Source: an uncultured Verrucomicrobiales bacterium
Lineage (GTDB): Bacteria; Verrucomicrobiota; Verrucomicrobiia; Verrucomicrobiales; Akkermansiaceae
Length of the DNA: 64,000 nucleotides
Direction: 5' to 3'
Assembly (NCBI GenBank): GCA_949373085.1
Contig: CASICJ010000027.1
Span: 19,961 to 83,960 of the forward strand
Part shown: piece by piece, positions 8,336 to 18,237 of the stretch
How the letters are laid out: each line of letters starts with the position of its first letter
Numbering within the stretch: the first letter of the stretch is position 1
Position numbers and translations under genes: made by a program
Notes under the pieces: generated by a model
What the model was told of the DNA's origin: nothing
Databases searched by the model: none
The model's input: only the letters and a program-made list of their open reading frames with translations

Positions 8336-9241
8336 TCATCGACTTTCTTTTATAGAGCTGTCTTCGATCTTCAATTCTTCATCAAAAAAGTGGTGCTTTA
8401 AAAACTTGACTACAGCCTTGTCCACCGAAGGGCCAAACCCACTTCCATGCCCACCATCCAAGACAGTCAGAAGGACAGAAGGCACCTTCAAGGCATCTAA
8501 TTTTTCGTCTAGCGCCTTACCCTGAAGATAGGGCACCAGTGAATCTTTTGTACCATGGACAGTCAGAATAGGAGCATCATCCTTAGACAACTGATGAAAT
8601 GGTGAAGCAATTTTCGCCCTTGCTTTTAAAGCAGAAACTTCCCCTCCCAGAAGCTGCCCTTCCGGTGAACTCGCTGCATTATGATCCATTGAGCTCCCCT
8701 GCTGATTCATCACTAAAAAATCAGTGGGGCCAAAGAAATTGATGACCGCCTTTACTGAGGTTGACTGGTCGATATGAGATCCCAATGCCCCATCAAGCTC
8801 AGGGTGATTCTGCGTCGTCCCCATAAAGGTTACCAGGTGTCCGCCCGCGGATGCTCCCCAGACCACAATCCGATCTGCATCAAGGTGATACTGTTTGGCA
8901 TTAGCCTTCACCCATCGTAAGGCTGCTTTACAATCATGAATCTGTGCCGGCCAGCCCTTCTCCGGTGTAAGCCGATAGTTAATTGAAACAATAGCACAAT
9001 TTAAACCAGCAGCCTTCAGTGCTCTCCCTGGACGATCTTTACTCCCCTTCCTCCAGGCACCCCCATGAATCCATAAAACCACCGGGTGGGGGGATTCCGT
9101 CTTAGTTTTGGGAATATAAAGGTCCAAAGTCTGTCTCGGATTTGCATTACCAACATAATCAATATCATTGATTCGGCGCAAATCAGGTGCAGCAATAGCT
9201 ACCCCGACACTGAACAAGAGAATCACTAGTCGTCTTTTCAT
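8336..9241 (-). CDS. Secreted alpha/beta hydrolase (acetyl esterase/lipase type)
   Basis: Serine esterase of the alpha/beta hydrolase fold, likely exported (MKRRLVILLFSVGVAIAAPD). Motifs in order: LWIHGGAWRKGS (oxyanion hole), VWGASAGGHLVTF (nucleophile Ser), TVHGTKDSLVPY (acid Asp) and DGGHGSGFG (His). It is 301 residues, matching the BD-FAE/hormone-sensitive-lipase-like esterases that often deacetylate polysaccharides. It is a single gene with its own 5' region, convergent with the peptidase. Substrate not determinable. Confidence 0.85.
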   Translation of the reverse strand: MKRRLVILLFSVGVAIAAPDLRRINDIDYVGNANPRQTLDLYIPKTKTESPHPVVLWIHGGAWRKGSKDRPGRALKAAGLNCAIVSINYRLTPEKGWPAQIHDCKAALRWVKANAKQYHLDADRIVVWGASAGGHLVTFMGTTQNHPELDGALGSHIDQSTSVKAVINFFGPTDFLVMNQQGSSMDHNAASSPEGQLLGGEVSALKARAKIASPFHQLSKDDAPILTVHGTKDSLVPYLQGKALDEKLDALKVPSVLLTVLDGGHGSGFGPSVDKAVVKFLKHHFFDEELKIEDSSIKESR

Positions 9242-9749
9242 GTTGGGAAAATAAGATATTCTACCTTTGTTGCAATCGAGGAAATTGCACTCGAGTAAAA
9301 CCTGCCGTAACCGCTGGTGAGGATACCCACCTAATCAATCTTCTCTCAACCCTCAACCTAGTTAGTTTTTGAGATCGTCGAAGCTCAGACGCTTCGATTG
9401 CGAGTTCCTCGTCAACCTGATCCAGCGCCCTTAATTGAACCCACAAAAATCAACCCCCTCAAAGGAAAAAGAGCTACCACTCCGCGAGTACGCAAGGCCT
9501 TTTACTGGCTCTAGATGGTCCATATGAAAGGCTTTGAAGCCGGCGAGTAATACTAAGCAAACACTGTAACATAACAGGCCCACCCGCGCCTAAAAAGGCC
9601 AAGGCGCAACGTGAGCCTCCTATCAAGTTTGCAAGTTTATCGGAGGACTAGCGCATCATCCCCAGCTCTTTGGCAAATTCGGCATTTGTTTTGCCTTCCG
9701 TCTGATTAGGGCGGAATTCGGGCACCACAAAATTTGGGAACACCCTTTG
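9242..9749. other. Gene-poor region between esterase and tRNA-Thr
   Basis: About 500 nt without a clear gene. It contains a nested inverted repeat, AGGC...GCGCCT-AAAAAGGCCA-AGGCGC...GCCT (around 9578-9618). It also contains a minus-strand fragment ending at 9648 that reads ...FQRVFPNFVVPEFRPNQTEGKTNAEFAKELGMMR-stop. The fragment looks protein-like but is only about 43 codons and is closed upstream by a TAG, so it may be the tail of a lost gene. The tracked minus ORF at 9261-9446 is not convincing. Confidence 0.35.
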
Positions 9750-9788
9750 AAAAAGCAGATAGCCCTGTAACTCACTGAGCTACAGGGC
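9750..9788 (-). terminator. Terminator of tRNA-Thr transcript
   Basis: Downstream of the tRNA on the minus strand GCCCTGTA..CTCA and TGAG..TACAGGGC form a 12-13 bp hairpin, followed by TATCTGCTTTTTC. Confidence 0.7.
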
Positions 9789-9795
9789 CACAAAA

Positions 9796-9871
9796 TGGAG
9801 CCACCTGACGGACTCGAACCGTCGACCTACTGATTACAAATCAGTAGCTCTACCAACTGAGCTAAGGTGGC
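9796..9871 (-). tRNA. tRNA-Thr (anticodon TGT)
   Basis: The reverse complement folds as a standard tRNA: acceptor GCCACCT/AGGTGGC, D-arm TAGCTCAGTTGGTAGAGC, anticodon arm ACTGA-TTTGTAA-TCAGT with anticodon TGT, T-arm with GGTTCGAGTCC, and an encoded 3' CCA. It reads ACA threonine codons. Confidence 0.97.
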
Positions 9872-9932
9872 TTAGCGGCGAATCGACTAAGCTCTAAGCT
9901 ATCTATCCCGCTGGGAAGGTGGATGATATCCC

Positions 9933-11159
9933 TCAATCGGAAGCTGACAAGTCCTGATCTTTCAATTTTATCTCCTTCAAGATGATGGCCGTAGCAATCA
10001 CGATAAGAGCAGCTGAAAGCCCTCCCACCCAAAAGGGCCCGAATGCGGCCGCGAGTGGAAAGGCCAAAAATGGTGCTATGACTCCTCGGCAACCCGTAAG
10101 AAAAGTGTGGACGCTCATATATTCTGCGACATGTTCACCATCTGAAAATTTAGTCACCCAAAGGCTCCATACAACGTTTCCACCCGCTCTTGCCACTCCA
10201 TGCAACCCGATTCCTAAATAGAGCGCCCATAATCCATCTCCCATGAAATAGAAAATGATTCCTGCTGCAAAAAAGGCGTTCAGAATACAGCGCAGCAGAT
10301 AGAAGTTTATCCTGTCGAAGAGCCTACCCCAGACCAAAACAAAAACAAAGAAACAGGTTTCTGGAATAACGGTGGTAATAATACTGACGTGATTCTCGCT
10401 GAGATCAAAACCATATTGCTTGTTAGTGATATATTCTACGAAAAGAGAAAATGAAAGAAGGTTACCAATACCAAGAATCATCCAAGATACGAGTAAACGT
10501 CGAAACCGATGATTTTCGCCTGTATGCCTGAAGGCATCGAAAAGCTTCACTTTATTAGAACGGCTCAATTTTACTTTTTCAATTCCGAGAACACACCCTG
10601 CCATCATGAAGGAAGAACCTGCATAAATTTGTAGCAGCAATGGGTAATTATTAAGTGAGGCCGTGAGCAACCAACCGAAAAGAAAAGCCGCGCCAATCGC
10701 ATAGATCTTCCTCATAAAAGCAGTTATTGAGAACAACTTACCACGAACCTTATCAGGATAATGACTGTGATAAATCTGAGAGAAAAGTGGGAGATTCAAA
10801 GTCAGAGTGACTAAGGCGACCACCATTCCAAACATGTAAATCTCGAAACAATCTCCCGCAAATGAACTAATAGTAAAACCGACGCCAGATATCCCGAAGA
10901 TGACGGCCAACATTGAATTTGCCGAAAGACCAGTTCGCCTGACAGCCTGAACGACAAAAAGACTCAGTAGTAAGCCAAGACTAGGCAACGCAACCAAAGT
11001 CGCTTTTGCAACTCCGCCAGCTTCAAATACCCGATTCGCGATTAGAATTGAGAAAGTCGTGCCCAGAGTTTCGACTACGCCCGCCGGAAAGGCTCGTAGG
11101 TTTTCGAGATGAAAAGTTCGTGAACGATATTCGCTCTCACCCACCTGAGCCTCCCTCAT
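9933..11159 (-). CDS. MFS-type membrane transporter
   Basis: Polytopic protein with about 12 hydrophobic segments in two halves, consistent with the major facilitator superfamily. Loop features include YPDKVRGKLFSITAFMRK between the early helices and RFRRLLVSWMILG at the start of the second half. I start at the Met of MREAQVGESEYRSRTF (11159) rather than the tracked 11216. This leaves a 23-nt overlap with the heme A synthase gene upstream and suggests coupling. Substrate cannot be predicted. Confidence 0.6.
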   Translation of the reverse strand: MREAQVGESEYRSRTFHLENLRAFPAGVVETLGTTFSILIANRVFEAGGVAKATLVALPSLGLLLSLFVVQAVRRTGLSANSMLAVIFGISGVGFTISSFAGDCFEIYMFGMVVALVTLTLNLPLFSQIYHSHYPDKVRGKLFSITAFMRKIYAIGAAFLFGWLLTASLNNYPLLLQIYAGSSFMMAGCVLGIEKVKLSRSNKVKLFDAFRHTGENHRFRRLLVSWMILGIGNLLSFSLFVEYITNKQYGFDLSENHVSIITTVIPETCFFVFVLVWGRLFDRINFYLLRCILNAFFAAGIIFYFMGDGLWALYLGIGLHGVARAGGNVVWSLWVTKFSDGEHVAEYMSVHTFLTGCRGVIAPFLAFPLAAAFGPFWVGGLSAALIVIATAIILKEIKLKDQDLSASD

Positions 11160-12120
11160 CCGGTGTTTTGGAAGCCAACCACCAATAATAAACCGCAGCC
11201 ACCAACGCTCCGGCAACCCCTACATGGAGAACCTGAACCGCGGCATGTATACCAGAGCTACTCAAAATCAATCCCATTACCATCAGCGCAAAAACTAAAC
11301 CAAGAACTAGGCGAGGAATCCCTCCCTTCCACTTCGACTTGTATCCCAGCCAGAGAGCTGCAATTAAAATAGACCACGAAAAACTTCGATGAATGAGATA
11401 GATTAAGGACTCTGAAATTTCATCAATCCAACCACCACGAGATGTAATTCCCCGTTCCATCATGAGCTTATCGGTAACTTCTCGTATTTGAGATCCCATT
11501 GCCCATTCAATCATCACACAGGATAAAAGAATCATGACTTGCGGACGACTTGAGCCAGCAATCTGAGTCCTCATACTTCCGGGTCGTACGCCCCCCCAGC
11601 ACAGGTAGGTAAGAACAAAGAGCTGAAGAAAAGCCAGAGCCATGTGAATCGTCACCACCCCGGATCGCAAACCGCTGGCCACCACCACGATTCCAGTCAG
11701 AGCACTTATAATCACCAGAGCAAAAGCACTCACACCGAGCTTGGGCATGATTCCGCTCCTCAAACAGGCTATCATCAACAAAAAATTTGCTAGTAAAACC
11801 GGTAAAGCAAGGAGCCGATTAATGAACTCGATCCAAGTCTGAACTGGATCATATTCCTCAAGAAGCCGCTCCACCGTGATTTCATCTGGATTGCGACCAA
11901 AGCGTTCGGCAGATTTCTTAAATCTTGGAAGCTTCTTTTCTAGGTAAGCCTCATCAACCTGCTCGATACTTGTTGGAGGAACCAATTCACCCCAGCAAGT
12001 TGGCCAGTCAGGGCAACCCAACCCAGAACCCGTAACCCGAACGACCGCCCCTGCAAAAATCAACACGATTAAGAGGACTATCGATAGCAATGCCAATTTC
12101 TGGACTCCAGTTTTCCGCAC
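11137..12120 (-). CDS. ctaA: Heme A synthase (COX15/CtaA)
   Basis: Membrane enzyme oxidising the C8 methyl of heme O to give heme A for aa3-type cytochrome oxidases. The 327-residue protein has the hallmark AGAVVRVTGSGLGCPDWPTCWG after its first helix, WIEFINRLLALP with the conserved Glu/Asn-Arg region, and histidine-bearing helices (VTIHMALAFLQLF, YLIHRSFSW, GIHAAVQVLHVGVAG) that would ligate heme. Eight hydrophobic segments are visible. The gene sits between a PerM-type permease and an MFS transporter, with no oxidase subunits nearby. Confidence 0.92.
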   Translation of the reverse strand: MRKTGVQKLALLSIVLLIVLIFAGAVVRVTGSGLGCPDWPTCWGELVPPTSIEQVDEAYLEKKLPRFKKSAERFGRNPDEITVERLLEEYDPVQTWIEFINRLLALPVLLANFLLMIACLRSGIMPKLGVSAFALVIISALTGIVVVASGLRSGVVTIHMALAFLQLFVLTYLCWGGVRPGSMRTQIAGSSRPQVMILLSCVMIEWAMGSQIREVTDKLMMERGITSRGGWIDEISESLIYLIHRSFSWSILIAALWLGYKSKWKGGIPRLVLGLVFALMVMGLILSSSGIHAAVQVLHVGVAGALVAAVYYWWLASKTPDEGGSGG

Positions 12121-12165
12121 ATCGGAATCCTAACGCATCAACTCGGGAAGGCAACCATGTCCACC

Positions 12166-13368
12166 CTAGCCTCGCTTATCTGCGGTAACCGCAGATAAAT
12201 TTACTCGATCGCGTGACGACAACTCATTCAGTGAGCCATCAAGGTCGTGGAGATCTAAAATTGAATCCGGCTTCTCTTTGGTGATTGCAACCGCGATCCA
12301 GCGTAATTCATCCGAATTATCCAACATCACTTTCAGGACCATTGTCAACGGAACAGCGAGGAACATTCCGACTGGACCCCAAACAAACCCCCAAAAAAGA
12401 ACTGAAATAATCACCACCAAGGTTGACAGACCAAAGCGACGCCCCATCAGCATAGGCTCGAGAAAATTACCTAGGAAGATGTTGATGGAAATATAGCCAA
12501 CCCCAACCGCCAAGGCACTTGGACCGCCATCCACCAAAAATGCCAAGATGAAGGGAGGAACTCCTGCGATAATCGAACCAAGCACAGGGATGAAATTAAG
12601 GGCAAAAGCTAAAATCCCCCATAAAATATAGAAATCTAATCCAGCAGCCCAACAAAGAAACCCCGCAAGTAAACCAGTGGCGAGACTAACCACGGTTTTC
12701 ATCGCCAGATATCTTTGAATATCCGCCGTTGAGTTCATCAGACGATCCAGGTTTGGACCACGCGCTTCAAGGATCGCATTGACCCGACGCCCAAACATCC
12801 GGGCTTCGCTCAGCATGAAAACCGTGAGGATCAGGATCAAAAGGGTAGATCCAAGAAATCCGAGAACTCTTACTGCGACATCCTTTCCAAGATCAAACGG
12901 ATCGAAATTTTTTCCGATCTGAGCAGGAATTTTTATTGTAGCATAATTATCAACAGTTTTGCGGGCATCTGGAACCTTCAACTTTTCGAGCACTCCAACG
13001 GCCGTCTCTCGGACCTCATCAATCTTTGAGTTCATGGCCGGGTAATATCTATCCTCCCATTTCGATTCCAAGTCGCCTGTTAGAGTAATGACGATAATGA
13101 CAACTCCAGTCATAAATGCGAAGTCAACAAGCACAGTCAAAAGGACCGCAATGGGCATAGGCACCCGGCGTTTACGAAGCCATGAAGTGATTGGGAATGA
13201 AACTGTCGCAATGAAACCCGCGAGTAGGACAGGGACAAAAAACGACTGACCTAGCTTGAGACCTGTGACCAAGACCACAACAGCCGCAGCGGTTAGCAAA
13301 ATCCGGGTTGCTTGCAGCTTTTTTGCTTCATCTGGCATACTTATCATCAGCGGGCAACGCATTCGCAA
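12166..13368 (-). CDS. AI-2E family (PerM-type) transporter
   Basis: Polytopic permease-like protein of 400 residues. It begins with hydrophobic segments (ILLTAAAVVVLVTGLKLGQSFFVPVLLAGFIATVSFP), has a soluble middle part (about 105-170) and a C-terminal block with ILWGILAFALNFIPVLGSIIAGVPP. That last motif is typical of the AI-2E/PerM family. Members include autoinducer exporters and sodium/proton antiporters, so the substrate is open. The first ten residues contain other Met codons (MISMPDEAKK), so the true start may be 13338. Confidence 0.85.
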   Translation of the reverse strand: MRMRCPLMISMPDEAKKLQATRILLTAAAVVVLVTGLKLGQSFFVPVLLAGFIATVSFPITSWLRKRRVPMPIAVLLTVLVDFAFMTGVVIIVITLTGDLESKWEDRYYPAMNSKIDEVRETAVGVLEKLKVPDARKTVDNYATIKIPAQIGKNFDPFDLGKDVAVRVLGFLGSTLLILILTVFMLSEARMFGRRVNAILEARGPNLDRLMNSTADIQRYLAMKTVVSLATGLLAGFLCWAAGLDFYILWGILAFALNFIPVLGSIIAGVPPFILAFLVDGGPSALAVGVGYISINIFLGNFLEPMLMGRRFGLSTLVVIISVLFWGFVWGPVGMFLAVPLTMVLKVMLDNSDELRWIAVAITKEKPDSILDLHDLDGSLNELSSRDRVNLSAVTADKRG

Positions 13369-13495
13369 ATGCCAGCGGTTATAGTATACTAAATTTTCCT
13401 TTTTTTGATAGTAAAAATCTTACCAAAAATTGGTTTTAGTAAGGGGAGAGTGAAGTGACAGAAGACAACACCACTCCAGAAAAAATATTCTCACA

Positions 13496-14281
13496 CTAGG
13501 AACCAGCCAAAAAACCAGTCAATGGACTAGTTGCCGATGCCTCTTCAACCGTCTCCGGTAGTCCCATTTCGAAAGCATCTCGCCCCGCTTGCACAGCAAG
13601 TTTGAAAGCGTTTCCCATTCGACAGGGATCTGAAGCAATAGCTATAGCGGTATTTACCAGAACCGCATCCGCACCCAACTCCATGGCTTCGGCAGCATGA
13701 CTGGGAGCTCCGAGTCCAGCATCCACCACCACAGGCACTTGGGCCTGATCGATTATGATCCTAATCTGGTCACTTGTAACAATCCCCTTATTGCTTCCAA
13801 TTGGAGCGCCCAGAGGCATGACAGCCGAAGTTCCAACCTCCTGTAACCGTTTAGCTAAAACAGGATCAGCATTGATATAAGGCAGGACTGTAAACCCCTC
13901 CTCAACCAAAATCTCAGCGGCCTTAAGTGTCTCGATGGGATCTGGAAGCAAGTAGGTTGGATCCGGATGAATCTCAAGTTTGATCCATTTAGGAAGACCT
14001 GATGCTGCTGCTAACCGGGCAAGTCGAACCGCTTCTTCTGCATCCATCGCTCCGCTTGTATTCGGCAGAATCAAATATTTCTCGCGATCGATGAAATCCA
14101 AGATATTAGCAAAAGGATCAGACTTACCACTGAGGTCAGCCCGCCTCAATGCAACCGTTACGATTTCGGTATTGGAAGCCGCGAGAGCATCACTCATAAG
14201 TTTATTAGACGAGAACTTCCCCGTCCCAAGCATCAACCGTGATTTGAACTCACGATCTCCAATGACTAATGATGATGCCAT
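13496..14281 (-). CDS. thiG: Thiazole synthase ThiG
   Basis: Forms the thiazole moiety of thiamine from 1-deoxyxylulose-5-phosphate, ThiS thiocarboxylate and dehydroglycine. The 261-residue TIM-barrel protein shows [10 protein letters not shown] near the N-terminus, the Schiff-base lysine in [25 protein letters not shown] and [29 protein letters not shown] for phosphate binding. There is no fused ThiS domain. It lies 15 nt after mdh on the same strand, leaving no room for a TPP riboswitch of its own. Other thiamine genes are not in the window. Confidence 0.95.
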   Translation of the reverse strand: MASSLVIGDREFKSRLMLGTGKFSSNKLMSDALAASNTEIVTVALRRADLSGKSDPFANILDFIDREKYLILPNTSGAMDAEEAVRLARLAAASGLPKWIKLEIHPDPTYLLPDPIETLKAAEILVEEGFTVLPYINADPVLAKRLQEVGTSAVMPLGAPIGSNKGIVTSDQIRIIIDQAQVPVVVDAGLGAPSHAAEAMELGADAVLVNTAIAIASDPCRMGNAFKLAVQAGRDAFEMGLPETVEEASATSPLTGFLAGS

Positions 14282-14296
14282 AAAAGCTAAGAGTAT

Positions 14297-15283
14297 TTAA
14301 GCCGGAATTAGATCAGCAACCGCTGCTCGCTCACTTACAAGCTCAGCGACCGATGCCTCAATCTTAGCACGAGAGAACTCATCAAGTTCAACACCTTGAA
14401 CCACTTCCCAAGTCGAACCATCAGTTCTAATGGGCATGGAGGCAGTGAGACCTTCGGGGATACCATAAGATCCATCTGAACAAACCGCAACGCTGGTCCA
14501 ATCCCCATCAGGAGTCGGAGTCACAAGTGAACGGACGGTATCAACTACTCCATTTGCGGCAGAAGCTGCTGAACTAGCTCCGCGCGCTTTAATAATCGCA
14601 GCACCTCGCTGTTGAACTGTCGCGATAAACTCACCCTCGAGCCACTCACGGTCGGTGATGACATCAGTAACGAGTTGTCCTTTAATCTTAGCGTTCGTGA
14701 AATCAGGATACTGGGTGGCGGAGTGATTCCCCCAAATACAGAGGTTTGTGACATCGCTACTATGAACTCCCGCCTTAGCCGCAAGCTGGCTCTTGGCACG
14801 GTTCTCGTCGAGTCGTGTCATGGCAAAGAATTGCTCTTTAGGAATTCCGGCCGCATTACTCATCGCGATCAGACAATTGGTGTTGCACGGATTTCCAACC
14901 ACCAAAGTGCGAACACCAGAACCTGCGTTAGCTGCTATCGCCTGCCCCTGCCCTGTGAAAATTTTACCATTAATCCCAAGAAGATCATTTCGTTCCATAC
15001 CCGCTTTTCGGGGAACCGAACCCACTAAAAGAGCCCAATCCGTTCCGCTAAAACCCTCTGCAAGATCACAAGTTGGCACAATCTCGTTAAGAAGAGGGAA
15101 CGCACAATCCTTGAGCTCCATCACAGTGCCCTCAAGCGCTCCCATGGCAGGCTCGATCTCAATCAGCCGAAGATTCACCGGTTGATCCGGCCCGAACATC
15201 GAGCCAGAGGCAATGCGAGTGAGAAGGGCGTAGCCGATTTGACCGGCGGCACCTGTAACCGAAACAGTGATTGGAGCTTTCAT
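14297..15283 (-). CDS. mdh: Malate dehydrogenase
   Basis: NAD-dependent malate dehydrogenase of the TCA cycle, interconverting malate and oxaloacetate. The 328-residue protein matches the cytosolic-type group. It has Rossmann motif [13 protein letters not shown], mobile-loop arginines in [32 protein letters not shown] with the proton-relay Asp and substrate Arg, and catalytic His in [13 protein letters not shown]. It precedes thiG closely and follows the SLC13 permease gene by 57 nt, so transcription may be shared. Confidence 0.96.
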   Translation of the reverse strand: MKAPITVSVTGAAGQIGYALLTRIASGSMFGPDQPVNLRLIEIEPAMGALEGTVMELKDCAFPLLNEIVPTCDLAEGFSGTDWALLVGSVPRKAGMERNDLLGINGKIFTGQGQAIAANAGSGVRTLVVGNPCNTNCLIAMSNAAGIPKEQFFAMTRLDENRAKSQLAAKAGVHSSDVTNLCIWGNHSATQYPDFTNAKIKGQLVTDVITDREWLEGEFIATVQQRGAAIIKARGASSAASAANGVVDTVRSLVTPTPDGDWTSVAVCSDGSYGIPEGLTASMPIRTDGSTWEVVQGVELDEFSRAKIEASVAELVSERAAVADLIPA

Positions 15284-15340
15284 AGACCCCTTTGCTTACT
15301 CCCACCCGGCCACTTGGTCAATGGATGTCGAGTGGAATTT

Positions 15341-17212
15341 TCACAAAGGCCAAATGATCGGAATGAGAATCGATGCCACGATCCAAAGAATCACCGCAAG
15401 AGGAAAGCCGGCTCGAAAGAAATCACCAAATTTATAGCCGCCCGCTCCATAAACAAAGGTGTTCGTTTGATAGCCAATTGGCGTTGCAAAACTTGCCGAG
15501 GAGCCAAACATCACAGCAGCAATAAAAGGTTTTGGATCCACTCCGAGCTGAATTCCAACGATTATCACAAGCGGAGTGAGCAAGGCTGCCACGGCATTAT
15601 TACTGACCATCTCCGTTAAAATTGCTGACAACAAGTAGATGAGCGAGATCAGAATATGAGGGTCCATTCCATGGGTAGCCTCAACAACCTTGATCGCTAA
15701 AAGGTCAGCAACACCCGAATACTGGAGGGCCTGTCCAAGCCCCAGCATACCAATAATCAACAATAACACCTTCCACTCCACCGATTGATAAGCTTCGGAA
15801 GGATCAATGCAACCTGTCAAAAGAACAAAGACAGCAGCACACAGGGCGACCTGGACAATTGGAATGGCAGGAATCACATTAATTCCCGAGAGGAGGCCCA
15901 ATACCATAAAAGCTAAAATTGCAGCGATTGCAAAGGGGGCTTTTTTGGAGCGAATCGCGACCTCCTTTGGCTCACTGAGATTTACGAAGTCTTTTAGTTC
16001 AAAAAGCTGCTGCATTCTTCGAGCCGGGCCTTGCACCAACAGGGTGTCACCAAAGGCCAATTTCACATCCTCGAATCGCTCCTGTAAATTACGGCCACGG
16101 CGATGCACAGCGACGATAATCACTCCAAATCGCTGGCGAAAATTAAGCTCCTTGAGGCTTTTCCCTACTAAAGTTGAATCCGGCCCGATGATACCCTCCA
16201 TCATGACTGCAGATTCAGTACGGACGTCCTCAAGACCCAGTTGGTCAGATGTATCTTGGGTAATACCATCCTTTTCGGACAGCCCCATCAAATCTCCCAA
16301 ACGCCCCTTGATGATAATCTCATCTCCCTCTTCGAATACGACCTCATTCAACCCCTCACGGACACGCTTTCCGTCACGCACCACATCAATCACCCTCGCC
16401 TTTTTCATTTTTTTTAAGGAAGATTCTAGGAAGCTTTGACCGATCAATGGGGACTCTTGAGAGACAAAGGCCCGCGTTATAAATTCACGAGAATCCTTGC
16501 TATCAATAAGGGCCGCAAGAGTGACCCGATCCGGAAGCAACTTTTTTCCGATTGTCAGCAAATAAACAAAGGTTACTGCCACGAAAACGATCCCGAGCGG
16601 AGTAACATCGAAGAAACCAAAAGCGTATTTTGGGTCATAGGAGGCGGCGATTCCCGATGCCACCAAATTAGTGGAAGTTCCAATGATCGTAATTGTTCCC
16701 CCAACAATCGCGGCGTAAGAGAGCGGAATTAGATACTTGGAAGCAGCCCAATCCTTGCGGCGACAAATCCCCAGAACGATAGGAAGAAACACCACTACCA
16801 CCGGAGTATTATTCATAAACCCGGAAAGTCCTGCCACGATTACGATCATAACAACTAACATTCGAGTCGGACTCGTTCCGGCTGTCCGCTCAAACCAATG
16901 CCCAAGAACTTCAATTACTCCAGTTCGCTCTAAAGCAGCACTCAGCACAAACATACAAGCCACCGTAATCGGAGCCGGATGAGCAAAGACTCGTAAAGCG
17001 TCAGCATTAAATTTCCGCAAGGCGTTCGTAAAAGCCTCCCCTTCTAGTCCCGGGGCAGGAGAAGGCACCGCGATTGGAAGCACTCCAATCAAAACGCAAG
17101 CAACTAGCGCACCCAATGCAACCACTTCAGGCGAGACCCACTCCTTGATAAAACTTGTAAAAACAAGAAGGACTAACGCGCCGAGCGCAATCTGTTGCCA
17201 AGTTTCAACCAT
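15341..17212 (-). CDS. SLC13 (divalent anion/Na+) family permease with two RCK_C domains
   Basis: Membrane permease of the DASS/ArsB-NhaD superfamily, 623 residues. An N-terminal membrane half (about 1-215) contains LSGFMNNTPVVVVFLPIV, the family hairpin motif. Two cytoplasmic TrkA-C/RCK_C domains follow (about 240-310 and 325-405; VVFEEGDEIIIKGRLGDLMGL and VKLAFGDTLLVQGPARRMQ). The C-terminal membrane half repeats the hairpin as MVSNNAVAALLTPLVI. Proteins of this layout are commonly annotated as sulfate or dicarboxylate importers; the location beside malate dehydrogenase is suggestive but not proof. Confidence 0.88.
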   Translation of the reverse strand: MVETWQQIALGALVLLVFTSFIKEWVSPEVVALGALVACVLIGVLPIAVPSPAPGLEGEAFTNALRKFNADALRVFAHPAPITVACMFVLSAALERTGVIEVLGHWFERTAGTSPTRMLVVMIVIVAGLSGFMNNTPVVVVFLPIVLGICRRKDWAASKYLIPLSYAAIVGGTITIIGTSTNLVASGIAASYDPKYAFGFFDVTPLGIVFVAVTFVYLLTIGKKLLPDRVTLAALIDSKDSREFITRAFVSQESPLIGQSFLESSLKKMKKARVIDVVRDGKRVREGLNEVVFEEGDEIIIKGRLGDLMGLSEKDGITQDTSDQLGLEDVRTESAVMMEGIIGPDSTLVGKSLKELNFRQRFGVIIVAVHRRGRNLQERFEDVKLAFGDTLLVQGPARRMQQLFELKDFVNLSEPKEVAIRSKKAPFAIAAILAFMVLGLLSGINVIPAIPIVQVALCAAVFVLLTGCIDPSEAYQSVEWKVLLLIIGMLGLGQALQYSGVADLLAIKVVEATHGMDPHILISLIYLLSAILTEMVSNNAVAALLTPLVIIVGIQLGVDPKPFIAAVMFGSSASFATPIGYQTNTFVYGAGGYKFGDFFRAGFPLAVILWIVASILIPIIWPL

Positions 17213-17270
17213 GAAGAACTGGTAAGATTGTGACTGGCCATCACCCTGCAGGAAACCTTAAATCACTTTT

Positions 17271-17786
17271 GTGTTAAATCCCCATCTCCCAGAGGCTTCT
17301 CCGGATCTTGGCCCTTCCCACACGCGCCAGCATCGCACCAAAGCCGGATTAGCCTTTCATAGGGCCTGTCTTGAGTTCTCACAGTCTCTTTGGCTTCAAG
17401 AAAAACCTGCCCAAGCCATTCTCCAACTGAATAAAGCTTCGATGATCCCTGACCGAGCCGCACCTTACCCCGCTCTTGTCTGGTTTTTAGCCCATCGTAG
17501 GGACCATCTTTTTATTGGGAATCCCGTTCGCCATTTCCAACACTTAGCCACCCGGATCTCCGGAGATCACGCCAAACTTCGTAGTTGGAGAGCTTGGGCA
17601 TGTTTTCATTTGGCAGAAATTTCACTTCCTTGTTCTAACTTCCCCCGCGATCACGAGCAAATTGAAAAAGAAAAGCTTATGATCCCTGCTTTTTGCAAAA
17701 TCGAAAAAAAACTACCCTCTTGTGACTCATCAACCTTGTCTGCCGCTAAAGCTCTCGCTAGAACCTCCTCGCGCAAGCGCCCATAG
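17271..17786 (+). CDS. Conserved-looking hypothetical protein ending inside tRNA-Arg
   Basis: The 171-residue ORF has protein-like composition (GLAFHRACLEFSQSLWLQEKPAQAILQLNKA, HLATRISGDHAKLRSWRAWACFHLAEI) with amphipathic helical stretches, and its second half reads like a small helical protein. I do not recognise a family. Its TAG stop uses bases 8-10 of the tRNA-Arg copy at 17777, so before island insertion it directly overlapped the tRNA gene, with tmk just beyond. It shows that the ancestral order was this gene, tRNA-Arg, tmk. Confidence 0.55.
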   Translation: MLNPHLPEASPDLGPSHTRQHRTKAGLAFHRACLEFSQSLWLQEKPAQAILQLNKASMIPDRAAPYPALVWFLAHRRDHLFIGNPVRHFQHLATRISGDHAKLRSWRAWACFHLAEISLPCSNFPRDHEQIEKEKLMIPAFCKIEKKLPSCDSSTLSAAKALARTSSRKRP

Positions 17787-17817
17787 CTCAACCGGATAGA
17801 GCATCGCACTTCTAATG
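17777..17817 (+). pseudogene. tRNA-Arg(TCT) 5' fragment (island attL)
   Basis: The first 41 nt of tRNA-Arg (acceptor 5' strand, D-arm and anticodon loop with TCT) are identical to the intact copy at 24024. The match stops right after the anticodon loop. This is the left attachment site; the intact tRNA is reconstituted at the right end. Confidence 0.85.
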
Positions 17818-17831
17818 TATGCCTGCACCTT

Positions 17832-17965
17832 CCAGGGGGGGGCTAGAACGCTACTATAAGGGTTCCAGCGCCTTGAAAAGGCTAAAAACGCTCTATAACG
17901 ATCACATTCAACGCCTGAGGTTGGCCTTTTAGGTTGGCCTTTTGCATTTTCTCAGAGGTTCTTTT
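17832..17965 (+). repeat. Left copy of island-end repeat with two AGGTTGGCCTT sites
   Basis: TTCCAGG...CTAGAACGCTACTATAAGGGTT is followed by GCCT-rich sequence and then AGGTTGGCCTT at 17918-17928 and 17931-17941. The 22-bp core (17843-17864) recurs exactly at 21516-21537. On the opposite strand sequence just beyond reads ...RLDINTRKKELEAIKKNL-stop, possibly the C-terminal tail of a lost integrase. Confidence 0.7.
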
Positions 17966-18237
17966 TAATGGCCTCGAGCTCCTTTTTACGAGTGTTGATA
18001 TCAAGCCGGGGCCGAAGGAACTTCCCTCCAAGCACGACCTTTTCTGATATCAGTGCTCACGAGCCTAAATTTCATTGCAACCACGGAGATCCCAGCTATT
18101 TCTAGGATTGGTGAAAAAATTCGACGGATATGATCTTTCAGGACCCTACGAATAAATACTGTTCGGCTAGGAAATAATTCACAGAGAATTCATCGTGCGT
18201 TCACACTGGTTTCACGAACCGACGCAACCATCCTGTA
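17966..18237. other. Non-coding left part of the island
   Basis: No intact gene. A minus-strand run of about 35 codons ending near 17960 (ALISEKVVLGGKFLRPRLD...) looks like a gene remnant and has a diverged counterpart at about 21605-21640. Confidence 0.35.

Noticed and set aside
9261-9446. 61-codon minus-strand ORF
   Set aside because: Arg-rich chance frame without motif.
13369-13495. Possible riboswitch near thiG
   Set aside because: thiG is on the minus strand with only 15 nt upstream before mdh; the gap at 13369-13495 is downstream of it, so no TPP riboswitch controls it locally.
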